In this document: piece by piece, positions 9,670 to 18,765 of the stretch
Layout: every line of letters begins with the position of its first letter
Numbering within the stretch: position 1 is the stretch's first letter
Position numbers and translations under genes: made by a program
Notes under the pieces: generated by a model
Databases searched by the model: none
What the model was told of the DNA's origin: nothing
What the model saw: only the letters and a program-made list of their open reading frames with translations
From: Proluteimonas flavola
GTDB lineage: Bacteria > Pseudomonadota > Gammaproteobacteria > Xanthomonadales > Xanthomonadaceae
DNA: 64,000 nucleotides
Assembly (NCBI RefSeq): GCF_021191705.1
Contig: NZ_JAIWPU010000005.1
Span: forward strand, 1 to 64,000
Reading direction: 5' to 3'

Positions 9670-9861
9670 GGGGTGGTCCTTTCGTTGACGCAGTGGGGGA
9701 AGATCTCGTTGCTCTTGGTTGCCTGGCCGCATGCATGAATGGGCGCGTGCTCATCGCATGTCAGGAGGGAGGGGCTGGCGGTCTTGGTGATGCAGCGCTG
9801 TTCGGCTGCGCCGCGCGGCAGGGGCGGCCCCGGATTGCGGCCATGCGCGCGCGAGGCGGAT

Positions 9862-12800
9862 TCATGGCTGCCCGCCTTGTGGAACGGAGCCACCGGAAGG
9901 CGTCACCCGGTTCGCGGGTCCATCTGCCGGATCGCTGGGCGCGCGGGCGTTCTTGAATCGCCGCGCGAGCCAGTCCTCGAAGTCGTGGACGTAGCTGAAG
10001 ACCGCCGGCACGATCACCAGGCTCAGCAGGGTGGAGGTGATCAGGCCGCCGATCACGGCGATCGCCATGGGCTGGCGGAAGCTGGCGTCCGCACCGAAGC
10101 CGAGCGCGATCGGCAACATGCCGGCGATCATGGCGACGGTGGTCATCACGATCGGGCGCGCGCGTTTGTGGCAGGCGTCCAGCAGCGCATCGATCACCGA
10201 AAGGCCGTGCCCGGTACGCGCCAGCACCGTGTACTCGACCAGCAGGATCGAGTTCTTGGTGACGATGCCCATCAGCATCACCAGACCGATCATCGACGGC
10301 ACGTCGAGCTCGCTGCCCACCAGCAGCAGCGCGATGAAGGCACCGCCCAGCGACAGCGGGATCGCCGACAGGATGGTGATGGGCTGGAAAAAGTCCTTGA
10401 ACAGCAGGACCAGCACGCAGAACATGCACAGGATGCCGGTCACGATCGCCAGCGCCAGGCCGGACGACAGCTCTGCGGCCACTTCGGCGTCGCCCGCCTG
10501 CATCAGCGAGACGCCCGGTGCCATGTCCTGCACCGAAGGCAGCGCATTGGCGATGGCCAGGGTTTCGCCCAGCGAGCGGTTGCCCAGGTCGGCGGTCACG
10601 GTGACGTAACGCTGGCGGTCGTAGCGGTCGATCTGGGCCGGGCCGCTCTCCACTGCGAAGGTGGCCACGCTGGAGAGCGGGACCAGGCCATCGCGCGACG
10701 CCACGCGCAAGCCGGACAACGCGGCGATGTCCTGGCGCACGGCGTCGGGAACGCGCACCCGGATGCCGATCTGGCGGTTGTCCAGGTTGAGCTTGGACAG
10801 CTGTGAGTCGAAGTCGCCGCTGGTGGCCGTGCGCATCAGCTCGCCGATGGCGGCGCTGCTCACCCCGTGTTCGGCCGCCCGGTTGAGGTCGGGGCGCACG
10901 ACGATCTCCGGGCGTTCGAGACTGGCCGTACTGCGCACGCCGGACAGACCTGCGGCACGCAACTCGCGGGTGAAGGCGTCCACCGTGCGCCTGAGCGCGC
11001 CGGCGTTGTCGCTGGCGAGGATCATCTGTAGCTGCTCGCCAGAGCCGCCGCCGACGCTGAAGCGCGCACCGGGGACCTTCTCCAGCGCGAGGCGCACGGC
11101 CTGTTCGATCCCGGACTGGACGGCGCGCTCCTTGCGATCGGACAGCACCAGCGTGAGCTCGCCCTTGCGCACGTCGCTTGCCTGCGCATCGCCGCCGCTC
11201 CCGGCGGCGCCGACGGTGGCGAAAACGCTCTGAACGCCGGGCACCCGGCCAACCACCGCGCGCACCCGCTCGGCAGTGGCCACGGTGTCACCGAGCGCGC
11301 TGCCCGGCGCCAGCTCCAGCGTCACCGTGGTGAAGCCGCGGTCCGACGGCGGCACGAGCCCCGTGGGGATGAAGGGCAGCAGCGCCATCGAGCCGATGAA
11401 GAAGGCGGCGGCCGCGGCCATGGTCTTGCCGCGGTGGTGCAGGCTCCAGTCCACCACCCGCAGGTAGCGGCGCATCAGCGGGCCGTCCTGCTCGTTGGCG
11501 GCATGCGTCCCGGGCTTGAGCAGCTTGGCGGCCATGATGGGGGTGATCAGGCGCGCCACCATCAGCGAGGCCAGCACGGCGATGACCGCGGTCCAGCCGA
11601 ACTGCTTGAAGAACAATCCCGGCACGCCGCCCATGAGCGTGGTGGGTACGAACACCACCACCAGCGTGGCCGTGGTGGCGATCACCGCCAGCGCGATCTC
11701 GTTGACCGCATCGGCCGTGGCCTGCATGGTCGGCTTGCCCATGCGCCGGTGGCGCTCGATGTTCTCGACTTCGACGATCGCATCGTCCACCAGGATGCCG
11801 ACGACCACCGCGAGCGCGAGCAGCGTCAAGGTGTTGAGCGAGTAGCCCAGCCACCACATCGCGGCGAAGGCCGGCAGGATCGACAGCGGCAGCGCCGAGG
11901 CCGCGACCAGCGTGGCGCGCCAGTCGCGCAGGAACAGCCAGACCACCAGCACGGCGAGGAGCGCGCCCTCGTAGAGCATCGCCATCGAACCCTTGAACTG
12001 CTCCAGCGTGTAGGCCACGCTGCCCGAGATCGGGGTAATCCGCAGGGAGGCGTGCTCGGCCTGGAGCTGCTGGAGTGCCTCGGCCACTGCCTCGGCGATG
12101 CGGGTTTCGTCGAAGCCCTTGGTGCGCTGGATGCTGAAGCCGATGACGGGCTTGCCGTCCAGCAACGCCGCCTGGCTGCGTTCGGCGGCGGTGTCGTGCA
12201 CCGTGGCGACCTGATCCAGGCGGACCTTGCCGCCCGTGGCGAGGACGATCGGCATGGCGCGCAGCTCGTCGGCCTGGCGCACGGTGGCCACGGTGCGCAG
12301 CGACTGTTCTTCGCCGCCCAGTCGGCCGCGACCGCCCGACGAGTCCTGCTGCGTGCGGCGCAACGCGCGCGAGACGTCGGCTGCGGTGACGCCCAGCGCA
12401 TTCATCTGCACCGGATCGACATCGACGCGGATTTCCCGCTGCACGCCGCCCAGCCGCTTCACCCCGCCCACGCCCGGCACATCGGACAAGCGCTTGCTCA
12501 AGGTGTCGTCCACGAACCAGGACAGCGCGACTTCGTCCATGGATTCGGAACTGATGGAGTAGGTCAGGATCGGACTGCTGCTGACCGTCTGCGCGCTGAC
12601 GGCCGGCTGCAGCAGGTCCGTGGGCAGGTCCGAGCGCACGCGGTCGACCGCGTCCTTGGTTTCGATCAGCGCATCCGACAAGGATTTTTCCAGTTCGAAT
12701 TCGGCCTGGATCTGCACCTGTCCATCGGTGATCGTGGTGCGGGTGTGGCGCAGTCCGCTGAGCGTGGCGATGGCGTCTTCCACCTTGCGCGCCACCTCTG

Positions 12801-12981
12801 TTTCAAGCTGTGCCGGCGCAGCCCCTGGCTGGGACAGCGTCACGTTGACCGAGGGCAGGTCCATGTCCGGCAGGGCCTGGATCGGCAACTGCCGGAAGCC
12901 GTACAGGCCCGCCAGCGTCAGCAGCACGAACAGCAGCACGGCCGGGATGGGGTTGCGCAGGGACCAGGTGGCGAAGTTCAT
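9862..12981 (-). CDS. RND multidrug-type efflux transporter, inner-membrane pump
   Basis: A 1039-residue RND pump of the AcrB/MdtB class (HAE-1 size). The first helix (about 13-30) is followed by periplasmic porter domains beginning with L-P-I-Q-A-L-P-D-M-D-L-P. Helix 4 contains VVVGILVDDAIVEVENIERHRRMGK with the proton-relay aspartate pair, and helix 10 carries the G-I-V-T-K-N-S-I-L-L-V-E-Y signature with its lysine. It uses proton influx to drive export of hydrophobic compounds through the adaptor and outer-membrane channel encoded upstream. The start overlaps the adaptor stop by four bases (ATGA, 12978-12981). The heavy-metal CzcA hallmarks are not obvious, so a drug or biocide substrate is more likely; the exact substrate is unknown. 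Confidence 0.92.
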   Translation of the reverse strand: MNFATWSLRNPIPAVLLFVLLTLAGLYGFRQLPIQALPDMDLPSVNVTLSQPGAAPAQLETEVARKVEDAIATLSGLRHTRTTITDGQVQIQAEFELEKSLSDALIETKDAVDRVRSDLPTDLLQPAVSAQTVSSSPILTYSISSESMDEVALSWFVDDTLSKRLSDVPGVGGVKRLGGVQREIRVDVDPVQMNALGVTAADVSRALRRTQQDSSGGRGRLGGEEQSLRTVATVRQADELRAMPIVLATGGKVRLDQVATVHDTAAERSQAALLDGKPVIGFSIQRTKGFDETRIAEAVAEALQQLQAEHASLRITPISGSVAYTLEQFKGSMAMLYEGALLAVLVVWLFLRDWRATLVAASALPLSILPAFAAMWWLGYSLNTLTLLALAVVVGILVDDAIVEVENIERHRRMGKPTMQATADAVNEIALAVIATTATLVVVFVPTTLMGGVPGLFFKQFGWTAVIAVLASLMVARLITPIMAAKLLKPGTHAANEQDGPLMRRYLRVVDWSLHHRGKTMAAAAAFFIGSMALLPFIPTGLVPPSDRGFTTVTLELAPGSALGDTVATAERVRAVVGRVPGVQSVFATVGAAGSGGDAQASDVRKGELTLVLSDRKERAVQSGIEQAVRLALEKVPGARFSVGGGSGEQLQMILASDNAGALRRTVDAFTRELRAAGLSGVRSTASLERPEIVVRPDLNRAAEHGVSSAAIGELMRTATSGDFDSQLSKLNLDNRQIGIRVRVPDAVRQDIAALSGLRVASRDGLVPLSSVATFAVESGPAQIDRYDRQRYVTVTADLGNRSLGETLAIANALPSVQDMAPGVSLMQAGDAEVAAELSSGLALAIVTGILCMFCVLVLLFKDFFQPITILSAIPLSLGGAFIALLLVGSELDVPSMIGLVMLMGIVTKNSILLVEYTVLARTGHGLSVIDALLDACHKRARPIVMTTVAMIAGMLPIALGFGADASFRQPMAIAVIGGLITSTLLSLVIVPAVFSYVHDFEDWLARRFKNARAPSDPADGPANRVTPSGGSVPQGGQP

Positions 12982-14168
12982 CGCTCCCCTCCCGCCGACG
13001 CGGAGGCCGATGCCTCGCTGGGATCCTGCTCGACCCGCACGGTGTCGCCATCGGCCAGCAGGCCGGCTCCCTGGGCGACGATGCGCTCACCCGCGGCAAG
13101 CGCGTCCAGGATCTCGACCTCGGTGCCCTGGCGACGGCCCACCGTCACGGACTGGGCCTGGACCCTGGATTCCTTCCCCGCGCTTTCCAGGCGAAAGACG
13201 ATGCTGTGCCCGTCGCGCACCACCACGCTCGATGCCGGGACCACCCGGGCCGCGCTGGGCGCGAGCGCGATGCGGCCATCGATGTACATGCCGCCGCGCG
13301 CCAGGCTGCCGGGCTCGATATCCGCATACACCAGCCCCAGCCGCGAGCGCGTGTCCAGCAGCGGCGCGATCTGGCGTACGCGCGCCTTGGCGGACCGGCC
13401 CTCTGCCAGTTGCAGCGTGACGTCCTGTCCGATGGCGATGCTGGCGATCTGCGTGGCGGTGAATTCGCCGCGCCATTCGAGCCGCCCCTGACGCACCAGG
13501 CGGAACAGTTCCTGGCCGTTGTTGGCGACCGCACCCAGCGTGGCGGTGCGGTCGCTGATCACGCCATCATCCGGCGCGACCACGTCGGCCTGGCGCAACT
13601 GCAGCCGTTTGGCCGCCAGCTGGGCCTGCGCGGCCGCCACCTGGGCCTTGGCGGTGATGGCTTCGGTGACGTAGCGCTGCACCTCCTGCTCGCTGATGCC
13701 GCCGCTGTCCTGAAGCTGCAGCGCACGGGTCCGGTTGGCATCGGCCTGCGCCGCCACGCCCTGCGCCTGTGTCAGCGCGGCCACCAGTTGTGCCGCCTCG
13801 GCGCGCAGCGTGGCCGTGTCGAACCGGGCCAGGAGTTGGCCGCGCTGCACCACGTCACCCACCGCGACCTCGAGCCGGGCAATGCTCAGGCCGGAGGTCT
13901 GCGCGCCGATGATGGCTTCCTGCCAGGGCGCGACCACGCCGCTGGCCTCGATCGTTCTGGCCCACTGCACGTCGCGCGGAGCCATGGCCGTTACCGACAG
14001 CGAAGCCAGGCTGGGCGCCGGGGGCGGCGGGGCGGTGCGCGACATCAAGCCCCAGGCGGCGGCACCGAGCACCAACAGGGCGGCGCCCGCCAGGACGAAG
14101 GTGATCCGGCGGCGCCGCAATGCCGCTGCCGACGCGGTGAGCTTCGGAGATGGCATGGGCGTTGTCAT
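12978..14168 (-). CDS. RND efflux periplasmic adaptor (HlyD/AcrA type)
   Basis: A 396-residue membrane fusion protein. A single helix at about residues 22-40 (I-T-F-V-L-A-G-A-A-L-L-V-L-G) anchors it. The first lipoyl half includes SGVVAPWQEAIIGAQTSGLS, then a coiled-coil hairpin (about 105-190, with repeated A-Q and L-Q), the second lipoyl half with ADVVAPDDGVISDRTATLGA, and the beta-barrel and membrane-proximal domains. The ATG at 14168 was chosen because it overlaps the stop of the channel gene (ATGA); upstream sequence in this frame belongs to that gene. It completes a tripartite pump with the genes on each side. Confidence 0.9.
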   Translation of the reverse strand: MTTPMPSPKLTASAAALRRRRITFVLAGAALLVLGAAAWGLMSRTAPPPPAPSLASLSVTAMAPRDVQWARTIEASGVVAPWQEAIIGAQTSGLSIARLEVAVGDVVQRGQLLARFDTATLRAEAAQLVAALTQAQGVAAQADANRTRALQLQDSGGISEQEVQRYVTEAITAKAQVAAAQAQLAAKRLQLRQADVVAPDDGVISDRTATLGAVANNGQELFRLVRQGRLEWRGEFTATQIASIAIGQDVTLQLAEGRSAKARVRQIAPLLDTRSRLGLVYADIEPGSLARGGMYIDGRIALAPSAARVVPASSVVVRDGHSIVFRLESAGKESRVQAQSVTVGRRQGTEVEILDALAAGERIVAQGAGLLADGDTVRVEQDPSEASASASAGGER

Positions 14169-15610
14169 GACAGCGCCCCACCAGCCGTTGCCGCGCTGGC
14201 GTGGCCCGAGGCGCGCACCAGCGCGATCCAGGCGCGGCTGCTGTCGTGCGCAGCGGCGATGGCGCTGTCCTGGGCGGCGGCGAGCTGGCGACGCGCATCT
14301 TCGACCTCGAACAAGCTCACGGCACCGACGTTCCAGCGCGCCTGCGTCGCGTCCAGCACGCGCTGTGCGGCGCTGACGGCGTCCAGCGTGTTGCGTCGGC
14401 GCGCGGCGGCCGATTCGATGGCGGCCATGGCGTTCTCCACGTCCTGCGCTGCGGCGCGAACCACCAGGCGCAGGTTGGCCTCGGCGGCGCGATGGCGGGC
14501 CTGGGCTGCCGAGACGTTGGCCGCACCGCGGCCGCCGTCGAAGACAGGCGCGCCAAGCGTCGGGCCGAGAGACCAGACGGTCTCGCTCAGGGACTCGCCG
14601 GCGGCCCGCAACCACTGCCCGCTGAGCGCAGCCGCCAGATCGAGCCGGGGCAGGCGCTCGGCGCGCGCGACCGCAATCTCCGACCACGCCGCGGCTGCTT
14701 CGCGTTCGGCGGCGACGACGGCCGGATGGGCCGCGAGGACGGTGGCCGGCAGGGCCAGCTGGACGACAGGCGAAGGCGGGATGGCCGTGACCCGCTGCGC
14801 CACGCTGACCGCCTGCGTGTCCATGGCGACCACCGCCTGCACAGTGCCACGTGGCTGGCCGGTGATGGCGACCAGTGCGTTGATGTTGCGTACGCAGGCT
14901 TCCTGGCGCGTGGCCAGCGTCGTGCGCGCGGTGGCCAGGCCGCTTTGCGCCCGAGCCTCTTCAATGGGGGCGACGAAGCCGGTGTCCAGCCGCCGGCGGG
15001 TCAGCGCCAGTGTCTTCTCGCGCGAGTCGATGTCCTCGTGCTGCACGGCCATGGACAACTCGCAGGCGCGCAAGGCCAGCACCAGGTCGCCGATCTGCGA
15101 AGTCAGGGCCAGCCGGGCCGCCCTGGCATCTGCATCGCGCGCCTGGAGCCGCAGCGCACCGGCCTCGACCGAGTTGCGTACCCGGCCGAACAGATCGATC
15201 TCCCAGGACAGCCCCAGTCCGACGCCGCTCTGCGTGCTCAGCGTCGTGCCGCCCGTCGGGCTGTCGGTGTCGAGGCTGCGCGCCCGCGTGGCGTTGCCGT
15301 TGACGTCCACCGAGGGCATGCGCTGCGCCGAGGTGGCACCGAGCAAGGCGCGGGCCTCGTCGACCCTGGCGATGGCCTGCGCGATGCTGGGACTGTCGGC
15401 CAGTGCTGCGTCCACCAGGACATCGATCGCGGGATCGTTGAGCTGGCGCCACCAGGCCTCATCGCTGGGCGTGGCCAGCGCGGCCTCCGGGACAGGCATG
15501 GTCCAGGCCGCGGGCGCCTCCAGACGTGTCGCCTGGTATGGGCCCTGGGTCGCACACCCCGTCAGCACGGCCAGCAACAGCATCGCCAGACCACGCGACC
15601 CGCCGCGCAA
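14165..15610 (-). CDS. NodT-family outer-membrane efflux lipoprotein
   Basis: An outer-membrane factor of about 481 residues with two TolC-like repeats, S-W-E-I-D-L-F-G-R-V-R-N in the first and LGPTLGAPVFDGGRG in the second, which are NodT/OprM hallmarks. The lipobox LLLAVLTGC places the lipidated Cys at about residue 19 if translation starts at the TTG at 15610; this gives the usual family length. An ATG at 15778 in the same frame would bury the lipobox at about residue 75 and span a 20-bp palindrome (15623-15642), so it is less likely, though neither start has a strong Shine-Dalgarno. Gene order channel-adaptor-pump with two ATGA overlaps marks one translationally coupled operon. Confidence 0.85.
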   Translation of the reverse strand: MRGGSRGLAMLLLAVLTGCATQGPYQATRLEAPAAWTMPVPEAALATPSDEAWWRQLNDPAIDVLVDAALADSPSIAQAIARVDEARALLGATSAQRMPSVDVNGNATRARSLDTDSPTGGTTLSTQSGVGLGLSWEIDLFGRVRNSVEAGALRLQARDADARAARLALTSQIGDLVLALRACELSMAVQHEDIDSREKTLALTRRRLDTGFVAPIEEARAQSGLATARTTLATRQEACVRNINALVAITGQPRGTVQAVVAMDTQAVSVAQRVTAIPPSPVVQLALPATVLAAHPAVVAAEREAAAAWSEIAVARAERLPRLDLAAALSGQWLRAAGESLSETVWSLGPTLGAPVFDGGRGAANVSAAQARHRAAEANLRLVVRAAAQDVENAMAAIESAAARRRNTLDAVSAAQRVLDATQARWNVGAVSLFEVEDARRQLAAAQDSAIAAAHDSSRAWIALVRASGHASAATAGGALS

Positions 15611-15622
15611 CAGAGCGTCAGT

Positions 15623-15642
15623 GCCGGACAGGCCTGTCCGGC
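15623..15642. promoter_or_regulatory. Perfect 20-bp palindrome near the efflux operon start
   Basis: Bases 15623-15632 are the exact reverse complement of 15633-15642 (half-site GCCGGACAGG). It lies 13 bp upstream of the preferred TTG start of the NodT gene and could be an operator for a dimeric regulator; if the ATG at 15778 is used instead, it is coding. Function inferred from symmetry only. Confidence 0.35.
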
Positions 15643-15796
15643 GACCCAGATACTGCGACGCAGCGACCCCCAGGTCCTGGCGATACGAGCGGGGGGCGGA
15701 CCCAGGCTGTCTGCGCGGGGTGTGCTGCAGGCAGATCAGGGACGGCTGCGTGCCCGGGCTTGGCGTGCAATCGAGCATGAATCGTTCCGATCTCGT

Positions 15797-15882
15797 GGCA
15801 CGTCAAGGCGACGTGCCTGTGAGCGCGGATACTGCCCAAGCGGATTTAGGGGTTTTTTAGGGTGATTAGGAATTTTTTAAGA
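15797..15882 (-). promoter_or_regulatory. Probable promoter region of the efflux operon with TTA(A/G)G direct repeats
   Basis: This is one of the few AT-rich stretches in the block. TTAGG occurs at 15846-15850, 15857-15861 and 15866-15870, and TTAAG at 15877-15881, a spacing of 11, 9 and 11 bp. Such tandem repeats at about one helical turn are typical of OmpR/PmrA-type response-regulator sites (the other strand reads CTTAA or CCTAA). A separate inverted repeat, GGCACGTC (15797-15804) and GACGTGCC (15810-15817), lies next to the ATG at 15778. The regulator is plausibly the one encoded at 17392-18057. Confidence 0.45.
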
Positions 15883-16003
15883 AACAGGCCGTTCAGCGGA
15901 AAAATTTGAACGGCATGTCCGTCATGCGTCCCATGTCGCGCGACACCGCGTGATTGCCTGCAAGGACGAAGCCCCGCCGGCCGCGACAGGACCGGATCGC
16001 GGG

Positions 16004-17395
16004 TCAGGCCGGGTGGCGCGGCTCGCCGATGCCGGGAAAGACGACGCGCACCATGAGCCCCCGCTCTTCCAGCCCGGTGCCGGTGTGGATGGTCGCGCCA
16101 TGAGACTCGGCGATGCCCGCGACCAGCGACAGGCCGATGCCGCTGCCGCGTACGGGCGTGCCCGCGACCCGGTGGAAGCGCTCGAAGATGGCCTCGCGCG
16201 CCTCGGCCGGAACGCCTGGGCCGTCATCTGCGACTTCCAGATAGACCATCGGTGCCGGCTCGCCCCCCACGGGGGCCTGGTAACCGCAGCGCACGAGCAC
16301 GTTGCCGCCTTCGGAGGTGTAGCGCATGGCGTTGTGCATCAGGTTGCGCAGCAGAATGCCGATTTCATCGATGTCGCACGAGATCGTGCAGGCATGCACA
16401 TCGAGGAAGAGCGCGCGCTGGTTCAGGCTGGCGTAGACCTCGAACTCCTGGGCGACGTGCTGCACCAGTTTGCCCAGATCGGCCGGTACGTGCCTGGGGG
16501 CCTTGGCACCGGCGTTGATGCTCGCCAGATCGAGCAGCTGCTCGGACAGCCGCGTGCTGCGCCTGGCGACCACCAGCAGCTTTCTGAGGGCGGCATCCTT
16601 GTCCTGGGGATCGGTGGCCCGCAACGCGATCTCGGCCTGCGCCTGCAGGGCCGACAAGGGGGTGCGCAGCTCATGGGCCGCATCGCCGATGAAGCGGCGC
16701 TCGCCTTCGATGGCCTCGTCGAGTTGCTTGAGGACGTGGTTGAAGGAGTCGACCAGTGGATGCAGCTCCCGTGGCAGGCGATCCAGGGGCAAGGGGGTGA
16801 AATCGAAGCGTCGGCGATGGCGCATCGCGGCGCCGAGCGCTCGTACGGGCTTGAGTGCAGCCTGGCTGACGAACCACATGACAAGACCCGCGATGACGAG
16901 CAGGACCGTTGCCAGCGCCAGTGCATGGGCGGCCTCGTCGCGCATATCCGCGTCTACGATGCTCTGCAGATTGCCCACCTGGACGGTCACTCGCCCGGTG
17001 CTGTCGGATGCGGAATACACGCGCCACTTCTCGTTCTCGACATGGGTGGAGGCTGCGCCCTGGGAGAAGTCGGGCTGAAGCGGCGACTCGGGAGAACCGG
17101 GCGTACCGGCGACCATTCGCTTGCGATCGATCCAGATCTGGAACACCAGCTGCTCGCGTTCGATGCCGGCGATCTCTCTCAGCTTGAGGCCCGGCCTGCC
17201 GCCTCCGTTGAAATCGCTGTCGGCGGGGATCGTCACCAGGAGCTGGGTGGCGATCGCGCCGAGCTTTTCATCCCAGGTGCTGGTGCGGTTGAGTGAGAGT
17301 TGCGTCAGCACGACCCCGAGCACCACCGTCCAGCACAGGGCGATGACCGCGACAATGACCAGGATGAGTTGCGCGTTGAAGGAACGCGACTTCAT
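16004..17395 (-). CDS. Sensor histidine kinase (QseC/PmrB type)
   Basis: A 463-residue inner-membrane kinase. Transmembrane helices lie at about residues 9-31 and 159-177, separated by a periplasmic sensor of about 125 residues. A HAMP-like linker follows (about 178-232), then the dimerisation domain with FIGDAAHELRTPLSALQ, whose phosphoacceptor is His241. The ATPase domain carries the N box (LLRNLMHNAMRYTSEGG), DDGPGVP and GSGIGLSLV. The start overlaps the regulator stop by four bases (ATGA, 17392-17395). Its ligand is unknown. Lying directly upstream of the efflux operon in the same direction, it probably senses envelope-active compounds or cations and controls the pump. Confidence 0.9.
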   Translation of the reverse strand: MKSRSFNAQLILVIVAVIALCWTVVLGVVLTQLSLNRTSTWDEKLGAIATQLLVTIPADSDFNGGGRPGLKLREIAGIEREQLVFQIWIDRKRMVAGTPGSPESPLQPDFSQGAASTHVENEKWRVYSASDSTGRVTVQVGNLQSIVDADMRDEAAHALALATVLLVIAGLVMWFVSQAALKPVRALGAAMRHRRRFDFTPLPLDRLPRELHPLVDSFNHVLKQLDEAIEGERRFIGDAAHELRTPLSALQAQAEIALRATDPQDKDAALRKLLVVARRSTRLSEQLLDLASINAGAKAPRHVPADLGKLVQHVAQEFEVYASLNQRALFLDVHACTISCDIDEIGILLRNLMHNAMRYTSEGGNVLVRCGYQAPVGGEPAPMVYLEVADDGPGVPAEAREAIFERFHRVAGTPVRGSGIGLSLVAGIAESHGATIHTGTGLEERGLMVRVVFPGIGEPRHPA

Positions 17396-18057
17396 GCGGT
17401 CGGTTGCCCGACGACGTAACCCAGCCCATGAACGGTTCGGATCAGGTCGTCGTCGAGCTTGCGTCGCAACTGGTGGATGAACACCGCGATGGTATTGCTC
17501 TCGACATTGCTCGATGTGCCGTAGACGACATCGTGCAGATGGTCGCGTGTGACGACATGGCCGGGCCGCTCGACCAGGGCGAGCAGGGTGCGGTACTCGT
17601 GGGCACTGAGGATGACTTCGGCGCCGGCCTTCGTGACGACGCGCTTGCTGCGATCGATGCGAATGTCCCCATAGGTGAACACCGGGACGACGCGTCCCTG
17701 GCTGCGGCGGATGACCGAGCGCACGCGCGCCCAGAGTTCGTCGAACTGGAATGGCTTGACCAGATAGTCGTCAGCGCCTGAGTCCAAGCCGGCGATGCGC
17801 TCACTGAGCTGGCCGCGCGCGGTGAGGATCAGCACCGGGGTGGCGTCGTAACGCCCCCGCATGGAACGCAGCACGGACAGGCCGGAATCTCCGGGAAGAC
17901 CGATGTCCAGCAGGACGGCGGCGTAGGCGTGATCCACCAACGCGCTACGCGCAGAACTTGCATCGCCGACGTGGTCGATGTGCCATCCACTCTGCCGCGC
18001 CCCGTCGCAAATGGACTCGCCCAGCATCTGGTCGTCTTCAACAAGGAGGAGGTTCAT
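17392..18057 (-). CDS. OmpR-family response regulator (QseB/PmrA type)
   Basis: A 221-residue two-domain regulator. The receiver domain (1-118) has the acidic pocket EDD at 7-9, the phosphorylation site Asp51 in LLDIGLPGDSG and the conserved Lys in DDYLVKPF. The C-terminal winged helix (about 125-218) contains LSAHEYRTLLALVERPG and the recognition segment ending R-T-V-H-G-L-G-Y-V-V. The start at 18057 gives the usual M-N-L-L-L-V-E-D-D beginning; an ATG at 18072 would add five residues. It is cotranscribed with the kinase that follows. A TTAAT/TTTAG pair at 18110-18124 with 11-bp spacing, like the repeats before the efflux operon, may be an autoregulatory site. Confidence 0.9.
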   Translation of the reverse strand: MNLLLVEDDQMLGESICDGARQSGWHIDHVGDASSARSALVDHAYAAVLLDIGLPGDSGLSVLRSMRGRYDATPVLILTARGQLSERIAGLDSGADDYLVKPFQFDELWARVRSVIRRSQGRVVPVFTYGDIRIDRSKRVVTKAGAEVILSAHEYRTLLALVERPGHVVTRDHLHDVVYGTSSNVESNTIAVFIHQLRRKLDDDLIRTVHGLGYVVGQPTA

Positions 18058-18144
18058 GTCGTGTCGATCCATGCCTGAGCAGTGTTCGGCGAATCATGCA
18101 GCACGGTCGTTAATAAGTTTTTAGTCGCCCTTGAAGAATCCGCT

Positions 18145-18300
18145 TCAGCAAGCGGTCGCGATGCGCGCAGCGGATCGTCGAGCCACGAGCGGTAGGAGGC
18201 GCCCCGGTATCCAGGCCCACAAAAACACGATCCACCACAGCAGCCGGCGGATGTTGTAGCCGGCCGCGCAGGCGATCACGTGCAGCGCATCGCCGTCTGT
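18145..18300 (-). mobile_element. IS5-type transposase remnant, C-terminal end only
   Basis: Read leftward from about 18300 to the TGA at 18145-18147, the frame gives T-D-G-D-A-L-H-V-I-A-C-A-A-G-Y-N-I-R-R-L-L-W-W. This matches the conserved C terminus of a second IS5-related subgroup (G-D-x-x-H-A-x-x-C-A-A-G-x-N-x-R-W-L). Only about 50 codons remain. It differs from the remnant at 2200-2757, so the envelope block between them is bounded by pieces of two different elements in the same orientation. Confidence 0.65.
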
Positions 18301-18380
18301 GGCTGCGTGCCGCTGACGGTGTCCACCTGTTCAGGCTGCTCTTCCGGATGCGATCGACTGCGTGGGCGCAGATCCCGCCG

Positions 18381-18545
18381 CACGTCGCGGGGCCGCGTTG
18401 CGGCCACCCTGCGGGCCGGGCCTATGGACGTGCAGACCCGCGTCATCGCTCGGTCGCGTACGGACGTACGCGCTCTCGCGCTTCCTTGGCCTGCACGCCC
18501 ACACGCTCCGGCGCGACATACGCCGAGATCGTGAACGGGTTCTGA
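18381..18545 (+). repeat. Dispersed repeat, copy A
   Basis: Nearly identical in stretches to 22672-22831 in the same orientation, including a shared run of about 30 bp beginning GGCCGCGTTGCGGCC and the palindromic core CGCGTACG-GA-CGTACGCG at 18455-18472. The rest of 18301-18850 holds no gene; it separates the IS remnant from exbB. Confidence 0.8.
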
Positions 18546-18736
18546 CAGCATCGGCCGACGCCGAGCCGGTGCCACCGACGCCCGGATGGCTGCGAGGGGT
18601 GGCATGGACATGTGGCGGCCCCTGATTTTTCCGTCCGGGTCCAGGAGCAGCGCGGCCAGACCTGGTGCGCCCAAGCGCCCATTGATCTCATCCTTTCTTG
18701 AGATTTTTCCTGGGAGCCGAAATCTTTCCCGATCCA

Positions 18737-18765
18737 TTGTCAATGCGGTGCCGTTCAAGCATTAC
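18737..18765 (+). promoter_or_regulatory. Candidate ECF-type promoter upstream of exbB
   Basis: TTGTCAA (18737-18743), 11 bp, then TCAAGCATTAC (18755-18765). The same two blocks with the same spacing occur at 22884-22912 before the TonB-receptor gene, while the bases between them differ. If CATTAC is the -10 element, the spacer is 16 bp, normal for ECF sigma factors. The sigma factor encoded in this operon (20985-21554) is the obvious candidate. Confidence 0.5.

Noticed and set aside
11434-13491. Open frame of 685 codons antisense to the RND pump gene
   Set aside because: Rich in H, R, Q and G in the manner of an antisense codon shadow; the pump on the other strand has all family motifs.
13206-15860. 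Open frame of 884 codons on the plus strand across the adaptor and NodT genes
   Set aside because: It is antisense to two well-supported genes, has no recognisable domain, and has the Arg/Ala/Ser-rich composition expected of a shadow frame in GC-rich DNA.
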